In this document: positions 18,573-28,210 of the stretch, in pieces
Layout: the number at the start of each line of letters is the position of its first letter
Position numbering within the stretch: the first letter of the stretch is position 1
Assembly (NCBI RefSeq): GCF_010092425.1
Contig: NZ_CP048030.1
Location: 1,302,001-1,366,000 of the forward strand
DNA length: 64,000 bases
From: Sinimarinibacterium sp. NLF-5-8
GTDB taxonomy: Bacteria > Pseudomonadota > Gammaproteobacteria > Nevskiales > Nevskiaceae
Reading direction: 5' to 3'
The notes under the pieces: generated by a model
What the model saw: the letters and a program-made list of their open reading frames with translations, nothing else
Databases searched by the model: none
What the model was told of the DNA's origin: nothing
Translations under genes and position numbers: made by a program

Positions 18573-18614
18573 AAACAAAAGCCGAAAAAGCGCGCGCTTT
18601 TCCGGCTTTTGTTT
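18573..18614. terminator. Inverted repeat, terminator for fadBA
   Basis: AAACAAAAGCCG (18573-18584) pairs with CGGCTTTTGTTT (18603-18614), with an inner AAAAAGCGC/GCGCTTTT extension. The T-run works in both directions, but only fadBA (minus) reads into it; mgtC starts just beyond and is transcribed away. Confidence 0.85.
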
Positions 18615-18636
18615 TACAGCGGTAACGCGCGGCGTA

Positions 18637-19794
18637 TCAGATACGCTCTAACACCGTGGCAACACCCTGCCCCATGCCAATGCACATGGTGGCGAGGCCA
18701 AACTGGCCATCCTTTTCTTTCATGATGTGTGCCAGTGCACCGGTGATGCGCGCGCCGGAACAGCCCAGCGGATGCCCTAACGAGATCGCGCCGCCTTTGA
18801 GGTTGATGCGATCCATGCGTTCGGTGAGCTTGAGGTCTTTGATCACCGCCAGCGATTGCGCGGCAAAGGCTTCGTTGAGCTCGATGTAGTCGATGTCGGC
18901 CACCGACAGACCCGCGCGCTTGAGCGCTTTTTGGCTGGAAGGCACCGGCCCCATGCCCATGATCGACGGGTTACAGCCCGCGGCGGCAACCGATTTGATC
19001 CGCGCCAATGGGGTGAGTCCCAGCGCTTTGGCCTTGGCTTCGTCCATCACCAGCACGCAGCTGGCGCCATCGGAAATGGCGGAGCTGTTACCGGCGGTGA
19101 CACTGCCTTTGGGGTTGAATGCCGGCCGCAGTTTGCCGAGGTCGGCCAGGTTGGCGTCAGGGCGTACCACTTCGTCAAAGTCCACCATGATCGGCGCGCC
19201 GTCGGCGTCGTGGCCGGCGATGGCGATCATTTCGTTTTTGAACTGGCCGTCTTTCCAGGCCTGGTAGGCTTTTTGGTGGGAGGCCAGCGCAAACTCGTCT
19301 TGTTGCTGACGGTTGATCTGGTGGGTTTGCGTGAGCATTTCTGCGGTCAAGCCCATCATCGCGGCGGCTTTGGCGGTGTTGACCGCCATGCCGGGATCGC
19401 CGTCGAAGCCGTGCGTCATGGGAACGTGCCCCATGTGCTCAACGCCGCCGCAGATGTAGGTATCGCCAATCCCGGCCTGGATCGAGGCGTAGGCGATGTG
19501 GATCGCGCTCATCGACGAACCACACAGGCGGTTGATGGTTTGGCCGGGCACGGTATTGGGCAAACCGGCCTTGAGCACGATGTTGCGCGCGATGTTGAAG
19601 CCTTGTTCCAGGGTTTGCTGCACGCAGCCCCAAACCACGTCCTCAACGTCGGCACCTTTGATGGCGTCGTTGCGCTTCAAGATGGCCTTGACCAGCTCGG
19701 CCGATAAATCTTCAGCGCGCACATTGCGAAATGCGCCGCCTCTGGAGCGCCCCATGGGGGTGCGTACCGCATCGACAATGACTACGTTTGTCAT
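18637..19794 (-). CDS. fadA: 3-ketoacyl-CoA thiolase
   Basis: Cleaves 3-ketoacyl-CoA to acetyl-CoA and a shortened acyl-CoA, the last step of beta-oxidation, as the beta subunit of the FadBA complex. The 385-residue product carries nucleophile Cys91 (NRLCGSS), His/Cys motifs in [10 protein letters not shown] and CIGMGQG, and the thiolase [11 protein letters not shown] region. It starts 46 bp after fadB stops, so it is in the same operon, and ends before a strong terminator. Confidence 0.97.
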   Translation of the reverse strand: MTNVVIVDAVRTPMGRSRGGAFRNVRAEDLSAELVKAILKRNDAIKGADVEDVVWGCVQQTLEQGFNIARNIVLKAGLPNTVPGQTINRLCGSSMSAIHIAYASIQAGIGDTYICGGVEHMGHVPMTHGFDGDPGMAVNTAKAAAMMGLTAEMLTQTHQINRQQQDEFALASHQKAYQAWKDGQFKNEMIAIAGHDADGAPIMVDFDEVVRPDANLADLGKLRPAFNPKGSVTAGNSSAISDGASCVLVMDEAKAKALGLTPLARIKSVAAAGCNPSIMGMGPVPSSQKALKRAGLSVADIDYIELNEAFAAQSLAVIKDLKLTERMDRINLKGGAISLGHPLGCSGARITGALAHIMKEKDGQFGLATMCIGMGQGVATVLERI

Positions 19795-19840
19795 TTCAAT
19801 TGACTCCTAATGTGTGACCTATTGCGTTGGGCGTGGGCGC

Positions 19841-21994
19841 TTACTGGGGGAAGTAGCGCTTGCCTTCGGCGGCCATTTGTTTCATCGACTCGGTCGGCTC
19901 GTAGAGCTTGCCCAGGTGCGCGTATTTGGCGGCTTTTTCAAGCACGGTTTTCAGGCCAACGGTGTCGGCGTACTTGAGCGCGCCGCCGCGAAATGGCGGA
20001 AAACCAATGCCGTAGAGCAAGCCCATATCGGCTTCGGTTGGCGTCTCGACAATGCCTTCGTCCAAGCAGCGCACGGTTTCGATGATCATCGGCAGCATTA
20101 AGCGATCAATGATTTCTTCTTCGCTGAACTCTTTTTGACCGTTGGGCTGGACTTCAGCCAGCAGCGCGTAGGTGTCGTCCGCGACTTCTTTTTTCGGCTT
20201 GCCTTTGGGGTCTACCGAGTATTTGAAGAAACCGATGCCGTTTTTCTGGCCATAACGCTTGGCTTCGTACATCACATCCAGCGCCGAACGAAACTCTTTG
20301 TTGGACATGCGATCGGGATAGCCCTCGGCCAGCACATCACCGACGTGGTGCGAGGTGTCGATGCCAACCACGTCTTGCAGATACGCCGGGCCCATCGGCC
20401 AGCCAAAGTTTTCCATCACCTTGTCTACGGCAACAAAATCAGCGCCGTCGCGGATCAGCTTGAGCCAGCCGCCAAAGTACGGGAACAAAATGCGGTTGAC
20501 CAAAAAGCCGGGGCAGTTTTTCACCACGATCGGTGTTTTACCCATGCTCGCGGCATAAGCGGCAACGGTGGCAATGGCCTCTTTTGAGGTCTTTTCGCCG
20601 TAGATCACTTCAACCAACGGCATTTTGTGCACAGGGTTGAAGAAGTGCATACCAAGGAAGTTTTCCGGCTTTTTCATCACCGTGGCCAGCTCGTCAATCG
20701 AGATGGACGAGGTGTTGGAGGCAATGATGGTGCCGTCTGCAACCACCGATTCGACCTCGGCCAGCACGCTTTTCTTGACCTTGGGGTTTTCAACCACGGC
20801 TTCAACCACGATGTTGACGTGGCCAAAATCGCCGTAGTTCAGCGTTGGGCGGATGGTGGAGAGGATGTGGCCGGCTTTTTCAGGCTTGAGTTTTTTGCGC
20901 TCCACCTGCTTGGACAGCAGCTTGTTGGCCTCATTCATGCCTAAGTCCAGCGCCTTGTCGGCGATGTCTTTCATGATGATCGGCGTGCCTTTGGAGGCGC
21001 TTTGATAAGCAATGCCGCCGCCCATGATGCCGGCGCCGAGAACCGCTGCCTGATCAACCTTCTTGCCGGCCTTGATGTAGCCCTTGGCTTTTTTCTTGAG
21101 GAATTGATCGTTCAGGAACAAGCCAATCAAGCTGTCTGCCACCGTGGTCTTGGCAACCTTGGCGATGGCCTGGCCTTCGATCTTGAGTGCTTCATCGCGC
21201 GCTTTGCCAGCCGCTTTTTGAATGGATTTGACCGCTTCCACCGGCGCCGGATAGTGCTTGCCCGCCTTGCCTTGGATAAACGGAATCGCGGTACCAAACA
21301 CCATCATCGACTCAATCGGATCGAGCTTGAGGGGGCCGGTTTTTTGCGCGCGGCGGGCTTTCCAGTCGTACTTGCCAGCAGCCGCGTCTTGCACCAGACG
21401 AATCGCCGCTTCCTTGAGTTTTTCGGGGGTGACCACCGCATCCACCGCGTGCACTTTGAGCGCCGCATCGGGTTTTTGCTGGGTAGCACCGGCGATCCAT
21501 TCAATCGCGTTATCCGCCCCGATCAAGCGCGGCAGCCGCACCGTGCCGCCAAAGCCGGGGATGATGCCGAGCTTGGTTTCCGGCAAGCCCACTTGCGCCG
21601 CCGTGGACATCACGCGGTAATCGGTGGACAACGCCATTTCAAAGCCGCCGCCGAGGGCAATCCCGTTGATTGCGGTGCAGCTGGGGAACGGCAAGTCTTC
21701 AATACTGCTGAAGATTTTGTTGGCCTCATACGCCCATTCGGCAATTTCGGCTTCTGTGCGCTGAAAGTTTTGACCAAATTCGGTGATGTCCGCACCAACG
21801 ATAAACACATCCTTGGCACTGGTCACGATCAAGCCGTTGACGCCGGAGGTCTTGGCAATGGCTTGTTGCGCTTGTTGCAGCTCCTGCACCGTGCGCGCGT
21901 CAAATTTATTGATCGCCTCACCCTGACGGTCAAAGCACAGCTCGGCAATGCCACCGTCCAGCAGGGTTACGCGAATCGACTGCCCTGTATACAT
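19841..21994 (-). CDS. fadB: Fatty acid oxidation complex alpha subunit (enoyl-CoA hydratase / 3-hydroxyacyl-CoA dehydrogenase)
   Basis: Multifunctional beta-oxidation enzyme of 717 residues. The N-terminal crotonase domain has Glu119 (GGGFEMA) and Glu139 (GLPETKLG), at the same numbering as E. coli. A Rossmann motif [13 protein letters not shown] near 315-330 opens the NAD-dependent hydroxyacyl-CoA dehydrogenase, with the catalytic His in [17 protein letters not shown] 21994 has GAGGTGA seven bases upstream; the open frame continues 17 codons further but with unrelated sequence. First gene of fadBA. A palindrome about 120 bp upstream may be the operator. Confidence 0.97.
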   Translation of the reverse strand: MYTGQSIRVTLLDGGIAELCFDRQGEAINKFDARTVQELQQAQQAIAKTSGVNGLIVTSAKDVFIVGADITEFGQNFQRTEAEIAEWAYEANKIFSSIEDLPFPSCTAINGIALGGGFEMALSTDYRVMSTAAQVGLPETKLGIIPGFGGTVRLPRLIGADNAIEWIAGATQQKPDAALKVHAVDAVVTPEKLKEAAIRLVQDAAAGKYDWKARRAQKTGPLKLDPIESMMVFGTAIPFIQGKAGKHYPAPVEAVKSIQKAAGKARDEALKIEGQAIAKVAKTTVADSLIGLFLNDQFLKKKAKGYIKAGKKVDQAAVLGAGIMGGGIAYQSASKGTPIIMKDIADKALDLGMNEANKLLSKQVERKKLKPEKAGHILSTIRPTLNYGDFGHVNIVVEAVVENPKVKKSVLAEVESVVADGTIIASNTSSISIDELATVMKKPENFLGMHFFNPVHKMPLVEVIYGEKTSKEAIATVAAYAASMGKTPIVVKNCPGFLVNRILFPYFGGWLKLIRDGADFVAVDKVMENFGWPMGPAYLQDVVGIDTSHHVGDVLAEGYPDRMSNKEFRSALDVMYEAKRYGQKNGIGFFKYSVDPKGKPKKEVADDTYALLAEVQPNGQKEFSEEEIIDRLMLPMIIETVRCLDEGIVETPTEADMGLLYGIGFPPFRGGALKYADTVGLKTVLEKAAKYAHLGKLYEPTESMKQMAAEGKRYFPQ

Positions 21995-22116
21995 CGGTAA
22001 GTCACCTCGTCCATAAAAAAGCATTCGCGCCCGCCGGCCACACATCGCAGCACAACAGGCGCACCTTGTAAGTAAAACCGGGACATCTTAGACGCCTGCA
22101 CATATCAACGTAAACC

Positions 22117-22130
22117 AAACGGATGAGTTT
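22117..22130. promoter_or_regulatory. Possible fatty-acid repressor operator upstream of fadBA
   Basis: The 14-bp sequence AAACGGATGAGTTT has AAAC/GTTT half-sites around six bases, about 122 bp before the fadB start. PsrA-type TetR repressors of beta-oxidation genes bind CAAAC/GTTTG half-sites with a shorter spacer, so this is only a near match. The rest of the 522-bp gap between fadB and the divergent 11-mer-repeat gene holds a promoter for the latter and nothing else that I recognise. Confidence 0.25.
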
Positions 22131-22342
22131 TCGAAAGTCCGCGCATGCATTTCTGTTGTCGCAGCAAAGTCCCGTCTGGCGCAAGTTCAGACAGACCAAA
22201 CCCACTGCGCCTGACATCCTGCCCTCCAGATTCCGGTGACCTATCGTTGTCCATACAGATGGAAACGCGCGCGCAGCCGTTCGGGCGCACTCGCCAGCTG
22301 CCTTTGAGCACGCACGCAAACCGTTGTGATTTATTGATTTTC

Positions 22343-22372
22343 TTTACATTCAGACAAGGCCGAAGCTATACT
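22343..22372 (+). promoter_or_regulatory. Probable sigma-70 promoter of the 11-mer-repeat protein gene
   Basis: TTTACA (22343-22348) and TATACT (22367-22372) are 18 bp apart within an AT-rich patch. They lie about 145 bp before the preferred ATG at 22517, leaving a leader that includes a small CTTTT/AAAAG hairpin. Confidence 0.5.
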
Positions 22373-22516
22373 CCAATAACTCTTTTGGAGAAAAGTCAAG
22401 AGCTCACTGCAATATCCGCGATGCCTCGTGCAAAGCTCGGTATTCTGTCCTCAGTCGCCTGCACAGTGCGCTTTGAAGCTTTTGCACAGATTCTGATAGC
22501 CGGAGTGGCAATTTCA

Positions 22517-23275
22517 ATGAAACTGCTTTCAAAACAACCTTTTAGCAATATGCTTGATAAAGTCGTAAAAACTGCGGCCAATCTGACCGGCAGCGCCCGC
22601 AGCCCCGCCGCAGCAAAAGATGGCAAACAACCTGCCGCCGAAAAGCGCGCTCCAAAAGCGCGTGAAGCCGTCAGCAACGCCACCAAAACGGCACAAAAAA
22701 CGGTCAGTGCCGCACAAGAAAGTGTTAAAAAAGACCTCGAAAAAGTCCGCAGCGCCGTAGACAAGGTCAAAAATCAAGCCAAGGCCGAAGTCGAAAAACT
22801 CCGGGCTGATTCGCACAAGGTCACCAGCAAAACCCGCAAGCGCGTCAAGGATGCCGAAGATCAGGTCAAGAAACTGGGGGACGATGCGAAAAAGACCGCA
22901 CAAAAAGTCACCGCCGAGGTAAAGTCGGAAGCGCAAAAACTACAGACCCAGACCCGCGCACAGGTCAAAAAGCTGCAAGCGGATGCCAAAAAAACTGCGC
23001 AGGACACCGCCACCAAGGTCAAGGCAGGGGTCAAGGCCGAAACCGAAAAAGTCCAGGCGCGCGTTAAACAAGCCGAAACCCAGGTCAAAAAAATTCAAAG
23101 CAGCGCCAAGAAAACCGCGCGCAAGATGGAAAAGCGTGCCGCCGAAATGGCGGCTGCAGTGCAGGCGATCACCCCAACGCCGCTGTCGCGCGCGTTTTTG
23201 GCCACCTCGCGCGGACGCAAACTGGCCGCCGAGCGCGCCGCTGAGGCTGAGGCGCAAAACGCGGGCAACGCGTAA
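22517..23275 (+). CDS. Basic amphipathic-helix protein of about thirteen 11-residue repeats (LEA/phasin-like), unknown function
   Basis: The 252-residue product is rich in Lys, Ala, Gln and Glu and has no aromatic residue after the N-terminus. Residues 70-212 divide without gaps into thirteen 11-mers, for example KKTAQKVTAEV, KSEAQKLQTQT, RAQVKKLQADA, KKTAQDTATKV and QARVKQAETQV. A small hydrophobic residue recurs at position 4, often also at 8 and 11. Such 11/3 helices occur in group 3 LEA proteins, perilipins, synuclein and apolipoproteins, and bind lipid surfaces or protect dried cells. The N-terminal 20 residues form a short amphipathic helix. ATG 22517 has GGAG upstream; an in-frame ATG at 22421 is possible but has no ribosome site. 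The gene is divergent from fadBA. Alternatives are a phasin-like or histone-H1-like protein. Confidence 0.7.
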   Translation: MKLLSKQPFSNMLDKVVKTAANLTGSARSPAAAKDGKQPAAEKRAPKAREAVSNATKTAQKTVSAAQESVKKDLEKVRSAVDKVKNQAKAEVEKLRADSHKVTSKTRKRVKDAEDQVKKLGDDAKKTAQKVTAEVKSEAQKLQTQTRAQVKKLQADAKKTAQDTATKVKAGVKAETEKVQARVKQAETQVKKIQSSAKKTARKMEKRAAEMAAAVQAITPTPLSRAFLATSRGRKLAAERAAEAEAQNAGNA

Positions 23276-23292
23276 ACTGTGCAGCAAGCCTC

Positions 23293-23325
23293 ACGAGCCC
23301 GCCGTTGTGCGGGCTCGTTGCTTTA
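23293..23325 (+). terminator. Intrinsic terminator after the 11-mer-repeat gene
   Basis: Ten-base stem ACGAGCCCGC / GCGGGCTCGT with a six-base loop (23293-23318), followed by a short T-rich stretch. It separates this gene from the ArsR/methyltransferase gene. Confidence 0.75.
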
Positions 23326-23357
23326 TAAAGCCCCGATAAAACGCCGCGCGCCCACCG

Positions 23358-24287
23358 ATGACGCTGACCCTGACCCAAAGCACTGCGCTGTACAGCGTGC
23401 TGGCCGATGCCAGCCGCCTGCGCCTGCTGCACCTGTTGGAACACTTTGAGCTGAGCGTTGCCGAGCTCACCGAAATCACCGATCTGGCACAAAGCCGCGT
23501 CTCGACCCATCTGGCGCGGCTCAAGCGCGCGCATCTGGTGCAAGACAAGCGCAGTGGCAACGCTGCGCTGTATTCGCTCAACCCCGACAACACCCAGGCG
23601 CGCGAAGTGTGGCAATTGCTCGGCACGCGTCTGGACGATGCCCAACTGCGGATGGATCGTGAACGCGCCGTGCAGGTCATCAACAACCGCAAACACGGCC
23701 AGACCTGGGCCGAATCGGTTGCCGGGCGAATGGAGCTGCATTACTCGCCGGGGCGCACCTGGGAGGCCACCGCGCGCGCGCTGATGCCCCTGCTGGCATT
23801 GGGTGATGTCGTCGATATTGCCTGCGGCGATGGGGTACTGGCCGAACTGCTGGCCGAGCACGCGCACAGTGTCACTGGCGTGGATATCAGTGCCACCGTC
23901 ACTGCAGCGGCACGCAAACGCCTGAGCCGACTCAAAAACGTGCGCTTCGTGCAGGCCGACATGCATGATCTGCCGTTGCCGCAGGCGCAGTTTGATCAGG
24001 TATTCCTGATGCACGCACTGTCATACACCCAAGCCCCGCAGACCGTGTTGCAACAGGCGGCCAGGCTGCTGCGTCCCGGCGGTCATCTGGTGGTGGCCGC
24101 GCTGGGCGCACATGCGCATGCCGAAACCATGCGCGCCTACGATCACCTCAACCTTGGCCTGACACCCGAGCAACTGCGCACGCTGCTGGAACGATGCGGC
24201 TTACAGGTCGGGCACTGCCGCATCAGTTCACGCGAACAGCGTCCGCCCTACTTTGAAGTCATCACGGCGCTGGCACGCCAACCCTAG
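23358..24287 (+). CDS. ArsR-type HTH regulator fused to a SAM methyltransferase
   Basis: A 309-residue two-domain protein. Residues 1-90 form a winged-helix ArsR domain (LADASRLRLLHLLE, AQSRVSTHLARLKRAHLV). Residues 130-300 are a class I methyltransferase with motif I VVDIACGDGV (151-160), VTGVDIS after strand 2 and LLRPGGHLVV. Proteins of this layout are annotated as metalloregulator/methyltransferase fusions and often lie near methionine or methyl-cycle genes, but none is adjacent here. No cysteine metal site typical of ArsR (CxC) is visible in the HTH. Its stop overlaps that of dnaQ tail to tail by 4 bp. Confidence 0.85.
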   Translation: MTLTLTQSTALYSVLADASRLRLLHLLEHFELSVAELTEITDLAQSRVSTHLARLKRAHLVQDKRSGNAALYSLNPDNTQAREVWQLLGTRLDDAQLRMDRERAVQVINNRKHGQTWAESVAGRMELHYSPGRTWEATARALMPLLALGDVVDIACGDGVLAELLAEHAHSVTGVDISATVTAAARKRLSRLKNVRFVQADMHDLPLPQAQFDQVFLMHALSYTQAPQTVLQQAARLLRPGGHLVVAALGAHAHAETMRAYDHLNLGLTPEQLRTLLERCGLQVGHCRISSREQRPPYFEVITALARQP

Positions 24288-24997
24288 GGCTGGTTATCAC
24301 CCCACAGGCACTTGCCCTTGCCGGCAATTTTGGCAAGCCGTGCCTGATGTGCGATCAGCTCGGCCTCGCTGGCGGCCACCACAGGCAGCGGCTGCGCAGC
24401 ATCCGCGCCCAACAATTCGACAAAGCGTGATTGACGCGCGCGCTGGCCATGGCCGTCGTCCAGGCTCAGACGACTCTGACCGCCGGTCATCGCCAGATAC
24501 ACATCGGCCAGCAGCCGCGCGTCCAGCAACGCACCATGCAGATCGCGGCCCGAATTATCAACGTCATAGCGACGGCACAAGGCATCGAGGGTCACGCGCT
24601 GGCCGGGATGAAGCCTGCGCGCCATCGCCACGGTATCGGTGATGGTGCAAACCTCGGCCAGCTTGCCGACAATACCCGCGCGCGCAAACTCACGATCCAG
24701 AAAGCCCACGTCAAACGCGGCGTTGTGAATGATCAGCTCAGCGCCACTCAAGTATTCCCACAGTGGGGTGGCCAGCTCGCGAAACCTGGGCTTATCCGCC
24801 AGAAAATCCATGGTGATGCCGTGGACTTCAACGGCGCCGGCATCGATCACCTTGTCCTCGGGATGCACATATTCGTGAAAGTCATTGCCGGTCGGCCGGC
24901 GGTTGAACAGCTCCACGCAGCCAATTTCAATGACGCGGTGCCCCTGTTCCACTTCCAGACCCGTGGTTTCGGTATCCAGCACGATTTGCCGCGTCAT
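24284..24997 (-). CDS. dnaQ: DNA polymerase III epsilon subunit (3'-5' proofreading exonuclease)
   Basis: A 237-residue DEDDh exonuclease. The catalytic residues are visible: Asp8 and Glu10 in LDTETTG, Asp96 in NAAFDVGFL, and His154 and Asp159 in [12 protein letters not shown]. The C-terminal tail of about 55 residues would contact the polymerase alpha subunit. The gene overlaps rnhA by ATGA (24994-24997), a common gammaproteobacterial rnhA-dnaQ pair, although in E. coli the two are divergent. Confidence 0.95.
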   Translation of the reverse strand: MTRQIVLDTETTGLEVEQGHRVIEIGCVELFNRRPTGNDFHEYVHPEDKVIDAGAVEVHGITMDFLADKPRFRELATPLWEYLSGAELIIHNAAFDVGFLDREFARAGIVGKLAEVCTITDTVAMARRLHPGQRVTLDALCRRYDVDNSGRDLHGALLDARLLADVYLAMTGGQSRLSLDDGHGQRARQSRFVELLGADAAQPLPVVAASEAELIAHQARLAKIAGKGKCLWGDNQP

Positions 24998-25440
24998 GCT
25001 TTTTCTCCCAGCACCTGCATGCAGCCTTCATTGGCGAGCCGGTCGGCCGCCTCGTTGCCAAAATCACCGCTGTGCCCCTTGACCCATTCCCACTCTACGT
25101 CATGGCGCGCAACGGCCGCATCCAGTGCCTGCCATAAATCCTGATTTTTGACCGGCGCCTTGCTCGCCGTGCGCCAGCCGCGCGCTTTCCAGCCGGCCAG
25201 CCATTGGGTGATGCCCTGCATCACATACGTTGAATCAGTGCACAGCGTCACCTGGCAAGGCTCTTTGAGTGCATTGAGTGCCTCGATCGCCGCCGTCAGC
25301 TCCATGCGATTGTTGGTGGTTTCAAGCGCGCCCCCGCACAGCTCGCGCTGGCTTTGGCCATACAGCAGCAACGCACCCCAGCCGCCGGGGCCGGGATTCC
25401 CCTTGCACGCTCCATCGGTAAAGATCGACACACGCTTCAC
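24994..25440 (-). CDS. rnhA: Ribonuclease HI
   Basis: Degrades the RNA strand of RNA-DNA hybrids. The 148-residue protein has the full catalytic set: Asp9 (FTDGA), Glu47 (RMELTA), Asp69 (CTDSTYV) and Asp133 (NEAADRLA), with His123 in the KGHSGD loop. It is translationally coupled to dnaQ through an ATGA overlap and follows the methyltransferase gene by 39 bp on the same strand. Confidence 0.97.
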   Translation of the reverse strand: MKRVSIFTDGACKGNPGPGGWGALLLYGQSQRELCGGALETTNNRMELTAAIEALNALKEPCQVTLCTDSTYVMQGITQWLAGWKARGWRTASKAPVKNQDLWQALDAAVARHDVEWEWVKGHSGDFGNEAADRLANEGCMQVLGEKA

Positions 25441-25479
25441 GCAAACTCCTCACAACGCTTTCAAATCACGGCGCGCAGT

Positions 25480-26238
25480 TTAGCGGTCTGGCTCGCTGCG
25501 CTGCGCGGCAGGCACGCCGACCCCGATCAAAGGCCGCAGCGGCGCGCGCGCCGCGCGTCCGACCCAGTTGATCGGCAACACCCGTTTGCGCGCGCACAGC
25601 AGATACGCCTCGGTCAGCGGCAGCAACAGCCGCGCCGGGGACCAGCCCTCGCTGCAACTGCGCGGCGCCAGCCACGGAAAACCCACGCTGTAACGGCGTA
25701 CCTCGAACACCTCGAAGCCCAGCAATTCGAGCCAATCCTGAACCCGTCCCACACCATAAAACCGCGCACCGGGCGGAAACCCGCGCGCGCGCAAGCCCAG
25801 CAGCGCCCGCCATGAAGCCATGCCCCAGGGACTGAACCCCAGCACATAAATCCGCCCGCGATCGGACAACACCCGATCGGCTTCACGCAAAACGGTATGG
25901 GGAGAATGGACAAACTCCAGCGTATGCGGCAGCACCAGCGCATCCACACTCTTGCTCAGCAACGGCAATTGCTGGGGATCGACGACCGCAGCGGCGCTGG
26001 CATCACCGGCCGTTCCCAATACCGCAAAATGCTGGGTACCGGCCTGCCGAATCAGCAGAGCATCAGGGGCCCAGCTGCCGATCTGTACGGTGAATTGACC
26101 AAAGACATCGGGCAGCTGGCGTGCCAGTTCTGCGGCTTCCAGTGCCATCAGACGCTGCGCGCGCGCGCTGTGTTGCCACAATTGCAGGCTGTGCCGATTC
26201 AAGGGTTGCGCGCGGCGTTCGTATTGCAAACGGTTCAT
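25480..26238 (-). CDS. Class I SAM methyltransferase-like protein (YafS type)
   Basis: A 252-residue protein with the C-terminal half of a type-11 methyltransferase: LPLLSKSVDALVLPHTLEF, LREADRVLSDRGRIYVLGF. The glycine-rich SAM loop is poor (FAVLGTAGDAS), so binding may be weak. The location between gloB (divergent) and rnhA-dnaQ matches E. coli yafS, a gene of unknown role. Transcribed with rnhA. Confidence 0.8.
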   Translation of the reverse strand: MNRLQYERRAQPLNRHSLQLWQHSARAQRLMALEAAELARQLPDVFGQFTVQIGSWAPDALLIRQAGTQHFAVLGTAGDASAAAVVDPQQLPLLSKSVDALVLPHTLEFVHSPHTVLREADRVLSDRGRIYVLGFSPWGMASWRALLGLRARGFPPGARFYGVGRVQDWLELLGFEVFEVRRYSVGFPWLAPRSCSEGWSPARLLLPLTEAYLLCARKRVLPINWVGRAARAPLRPLIGVGVPAAQRSEPDR

Positions 26239-26283
26239 GGGCTAATCTGCAGGCTACCGATTCAATGGCAGAGTTTACGCATC

Positions 26284-27051
26284 ATGCGCTTGCATCCGAT
26301 TCCGGCCTTTGCCGATAACTACATCTGGGCATTGATCGAAGATGATCGCACCGTCATCGTCGATCCCGGTGACGCTGCGCCGGTTCTGACATTTTTGCAG
26401 GAATGTCATCTGACCCTGGACGCCGTTCTGATCACCCATCATCACCTCGATCACATCGGCGGCATTGCCGATCTGATCGCCCTGCATCCTGCGCCGGTCT
26501 ACGGCGCGCGCGCAGATGCGGCGCGCCTGCCGGGCGTCACCGACTGGCTCGACGACGGCGACCGCCTGACCCTGCTCGGCCAGCACTTTGAAGTCTTTGC
26601 CGTCCCCGGCCACACGCGCGGACACATCGCCTACTACTGCGCCTCGGCCAAGGTTCTGCTGTGCGGCGATACGCTGTTTTCCGCAGGCTGCGGGCGCCTG
26701 TTTGAAGGCACCCCCGAGCAACTGCACGCCTCATTGACGCGCCTGGCGGCGCTGCCGGACGACACGCAAGTGCTGTGCACCCACGAATACACGCTTGGCA
26801 ATCTGGCCTTTGCCGCAGCGGTAGAACCGGAAAACCGGGCGATTGAAGATCATCTGGCGCAGGTGCGCCGCTGGCGCGCACAGGGTCAGCCCAGCCTGCC
26901 CAGCCGGATTGCACTGGAAAAACGCATCAATCCATTTCTGCGCACGGCAAAATCAGAAGTGCGGGCAGCTGCCGAAGGTCGGCACGGTGCACCGCTACCC
27001 AGCGAAGTCACGGTTCTCGCGGCGCTGCGCGCGTGGAAAGATGAATTTTGA
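26284..27051 (+). CDS. gloB: Hydroxyacylglutathione hydrolase (glyoxalase II)
   Basis: Hydrolyses S-lactoylglutathione to D-lactate and glutathione in methylglyoxal detoxification. The 255-residue metallo-beta-lactamase-fold protein has the binuclear metal motif THHHLDH (51-57), further ligands in PGHTRGH and CGDTLFSAGCGR, and the C-terminal glutathione-binding RxxxNPFLR pattern. ATG 26284 gives the standard MRLHPIPAFADNYIW start. It is divergent from the YafS-like gene across 45 bp. Confidence 0.96.
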   Translation: MRLHPIPAFADNYIWALIEDDRTVIVDPGDAAPVLTFLQECHLTLDAVLITHHHLDHIGGIADLIALHPAPVYGARADAARLPGVTDWLDDGDRLTLLGQHFEVFAVPGHTRGHIAYYCASAKVLLCGDTLFSAGCGRLFEGTPEQLHASLTRLAALPDDTQVLCTHEYTLGNLAFAAAVEPENRAIEDHLAQVRRWRAQGQPSLPSRIALEKRINPFLRTAKSEVRAAAEGRHGAPLPSEVTVLAALRAWKDEF

Positions 27052-27127
27052 GCGCGCATTCATCCGTTCACTTGGGTACAGTGCCGACTTTGGTACATTT
27101 TCATCTGCCCGCACCCAAGAGCTTCTG

Positions 27128-28210
27128 ATGCGCCTGCGCCTCTTGACCCTGACGCTGCTGAGTTTTTGCCTCACCGGCCTGTTGCCCGCCCATGCGCTGG
27201 AAAATGACGAGTCGATCTGGCCGCGGCTGGTGATGCGCATGCAGCTGGTCAACAACCAGCAACGTGAGATCATCGACTGGGCACGCCGCTACAGCCGCCA
27301 TCCGCGCAACGTGGAAACCATGCTGGCGCGCGCCGAGCCGTATCTGTGGGACATCGTTCAAATCTGTGAGCGCTACCGCATGCCGGCCGAAGTGGCGCTG
27401 CTGCCTGCGATCGAATCCGGCTTCAACCCCCACGCGCAGTCGCCATACAAAGCCAACGGCCTGTGGCAGTTCATCCCCATGACCGGCCGCACCATGGGTT
27501 TGCCGATGAACGCCCAATACGACGCACGCCGCGATACCGTCGCCAGCACCACCGCAGCGATGCGCTATCTGCGCCGCCTGCATGGCATGTTTGGCGACTG
27601 GAACATCGCGCTGGCGGCCTACAACATCGGCGAAGGCGGCATGCAGCGCTACATGGCCAAGCAACCCGGCGTCACTGACTTCTGGGCACTGGAGCTGCCG
27701 CGCGAAACCTTCGAACAGGTGCGCCGCCTGATGGCGATTGCGCTGATCGTCGAAAAACCCCATCGCTTCAACGTCAAGCTGCCGCGCATCGCGGATCGAC
27801 CGCTGACCGAAAAAATCACCCTCACAGGCCCCACCAACCTGGCGCTGGCGGCGCATGACGCGCGCGTGCCCGAGCAAACCATCCGTACCTACAATCCCGG
27901 CCTGGTGACGCTGGCCAACAGCAGTGCCAAACAGGTACTGCTGCTGCCACCGGCGCAGGCGCAGCGGATGCGCACTGCGCTCAAACAAAAACGCTACCCG
28001 CCCGGCCGCGCGCCGGGCGCCATCGTCAAGACCGCCGCCAGAACCAACGCCCGCGTACACATCATCAAACGCGGCGATTCGCTCTGGACCATCGCCCGCC
28101 AGCATCGCGTGACCGTCGAGGCACTGCGCCGCCACAACAACCTGAAGAAAACCGCCGTTCTGCATCCCGGCAAAACCCTTCAAATCCCGCCCGTCGGCAC
28201 CCGCAGCTAA
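27128..28210 (+). CDS. mltD: MltD-like membrane-bound lytic transglycosylase with one LysM domain
   Basis: Cleaves glycan strands of peptidoglycan to 1,6-anhydro products. The 360-residue protein has a signal peptide (about 1-24), an SLT domain with catalytic Glu96 (PAIESGFNPHAQSP) plus GLWQFIPMTGRTMGL and AAYNIGEGG motifs, and a single C-terminal LysM (about 313-356: KRGDSLWTIARQHRVTVEAL). E. coli MltD has two LysM copies and a lipoprotein cysteine; neither is seen here. It follows gloB by 76 bp, the same neighbour as in E. coli, and overlaps the convergent MMPL gene by 4 bp. Confidence 0.92.
   Translation: MRLRLLTLTLLSFCLTGLLPAHALENDESIWPRLVMRMQLVNNQQREIIDWARRYSRHPRNVETMLARAEPYLWDIVQICERYRMPAEVALLPAIESGFNPHAQSPYKANGLWQFIPMTGRTMGLPMNAQYDARRDTVASTTAAMRYLRRLHGMFGDWNIALAAYNIGEGGMQRYMAKQPGVTDFWALELPRETFEQVRRLMAIALIVEKPHRFNVKLPRIADRPLTEKITLTGPTNLALAAHDARVPEQTIRTYNPGLVTLANSSAKQVLLLPPAQAQRMRTALKQKRYPPGRAPGAIVKTAARTNARVHIIKRGDSLWTIARQHRVTVEALRRHNNLKKTAVLHPGKTLQIPPVGTRS

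Noticed and set aside
22145-22516. N-terminal extension of the 11-mer-repeat protein
   Set aside because: The open frame continues upstream but through the promoter region and without a ribosome site; composition differs from the repeat protein.
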